This document shows, one piece after another, positions 63,694 through 64,000 of a stretch of 64,000 nt of DNA. The notes under the pieces are model-generated. The model did not search any database. It saw only the letters and a program-made list of their open reading frames with translations, and was not told the DNA's origin. Each line of letters opens with the position of its first letter. Positions within the stretch are counted from its first letter, which is position 1. Source of the stretch: Chitinophagales bacterium (lineage in GTDB: Bacteria; Bacteroidota; Bacteroidia; Chitinophagales; JADJOU01); assembly GCA_030832185.1 (NCBI GenBank), contig JAURJQ010000002.1:1-64000 (forward strand), given 5' to 3'. The translations under genes were made by a program, and so were the position numbers.

Positions 63694-64000
63694 AATTAAA
63701 AATAAGCACTCTGTTTTTATTGTGTTTTACCATTATCTTAGGTCATGCACAAACAAGGCAAAATGAAATAGTTAATGAAGCTATAAGTTTATATGGTTTT
63801 GGAAGAATTGATGAAGCTTTTAAGGCCTTAGATGATTGTATAGCAAAGTATCCTAATTTTGACCAAGCACTCTATATAAAAGCTAATTGGTGTATCATTA
63901 GCAAGAAATACGGCGACGCGTTACCGCTTTTAGAAAAGCTTGAATCTATAAATCCTAAGTTTAACCCACAGCAAAAGAAACTCATTGCTGAATGTTATTT
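63690..64000 (+). CDS. exported TPR-repeat protein, partial (runs off the window)
   Basis: The ATG at 63690 overlaps the upp stop. The 103 visible residues start with a signal peptide (MKLKISTLFLLCFTIILGHA) and continue with TPR-like helices (NEAISLYGFGRIDEAFKALD, then AKYPNFDQALYIKANWC). The frame is open to the end of the window. In Bacteroidota such proteins are often much longer and carry an OmpA-like or other C-terminal domain, but this cannot be seen here. Confidence 0.8.
   Translation, partial: MKLKISTLFLLCFTIILGHAQTRQNEIVNEAISLYGFGRIDEAFKALDDCIAKYPNFDQALYIKANWCIISKKYGDALPLLEKLESINPKFNPQQKKLIAECY

Overview
The window is an AT-rich chromosomal segment of a member of the Bacteroidota. 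The evidence is a LptE–SecG operon of the type found in that phylum, two secreted proteins ending in type IX secretion (T9SS) type A sorting domains, a SprE/PorW-like lipoprotein, a GH92 glycosidase with a discoidin-like tail, a bactofilin/AtpZ locus, and repeated use of the Bacteroidota -7 promoter element TAnnTTTG, often only a few bases before a start codon. The gene set looks most like the Saprospiria/Chitinophagia side of the phylum, but I cannot name a genus. I see no prophage, integrase, insertion sequence, CRISPR array or rRNA operon.

Layout. 1–305: an intact tRNA-Ala(UGC) surrounded by three broken tRNA-Ala pieces, each carrying a small inserted hairpin, and a duplicated terminator. 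554–3039: an MlaE–MlaF–MlaD-type phospholipid ABC transport operon. 3307–9616 (minus): an MFS transporter, then the operon miaB – sigma-54 activator – lptE – acidic protein – secG. 9726–14357: HD hydrolase, dgkA, dtd, rsgA and a lipase-like hydrolase on the minus strand, an orphan RsbW-like kinase on the plus strand, then a small winged-helix regulator with a membrane protein. 14665–19697 (minus): an orphan lipoprotein, pnp and rpsO each with a clear terminator, a T9SS cargo protein and a four-helix membrane protein.

19766–31894 is the accessory centre: a Cys/Met-metabolism PLP enzyme followed by three GT2 glycosyltransferases and five large polytopic GT-C-type glycosyltransferases in mixed orientation with overlapping gene ends, then rpe and kdsB. 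Together these resemble a polyprenyl-phosphate-sugar glycosylation pathway; the acceptor is unknown. 32146–43227: lolA-like, a Cys/Lys-rich exported peptide, a phosphatidylserine decarboxylase-like enzyme, an M16 peptidase, a transketolase N-terminal subunit, a tgt whose zinc site is gone, a GH92 enzyme, queD and a rhomboid gene broken by an in-frame TAG.

43243–49805: a conserved unknown, a saccharopine-dehydrogenase-like reductase, then AtpZ and bactofilin next to a shortened M23-type gene that has lost its peptidase domain, and the SprE-like TPR lipoprotein. 49846–64000: tRNA-Arg(UCU), lolD, sucC, a DUF1573 protein, an M3 oligopeptidase, rseP, gyrB, a 1514-residue secreted protein with twelve ~104-residue repeats, upp, and the start of a TPR protein that runs off the window.

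The most interesting items are the tRNA/hairpin array, the zinc-less tRNA-guanine transglycosylase, the amber-interrupted rhomboid gene, the peptidase-less M23 relic, and the glycosyltransferase island.
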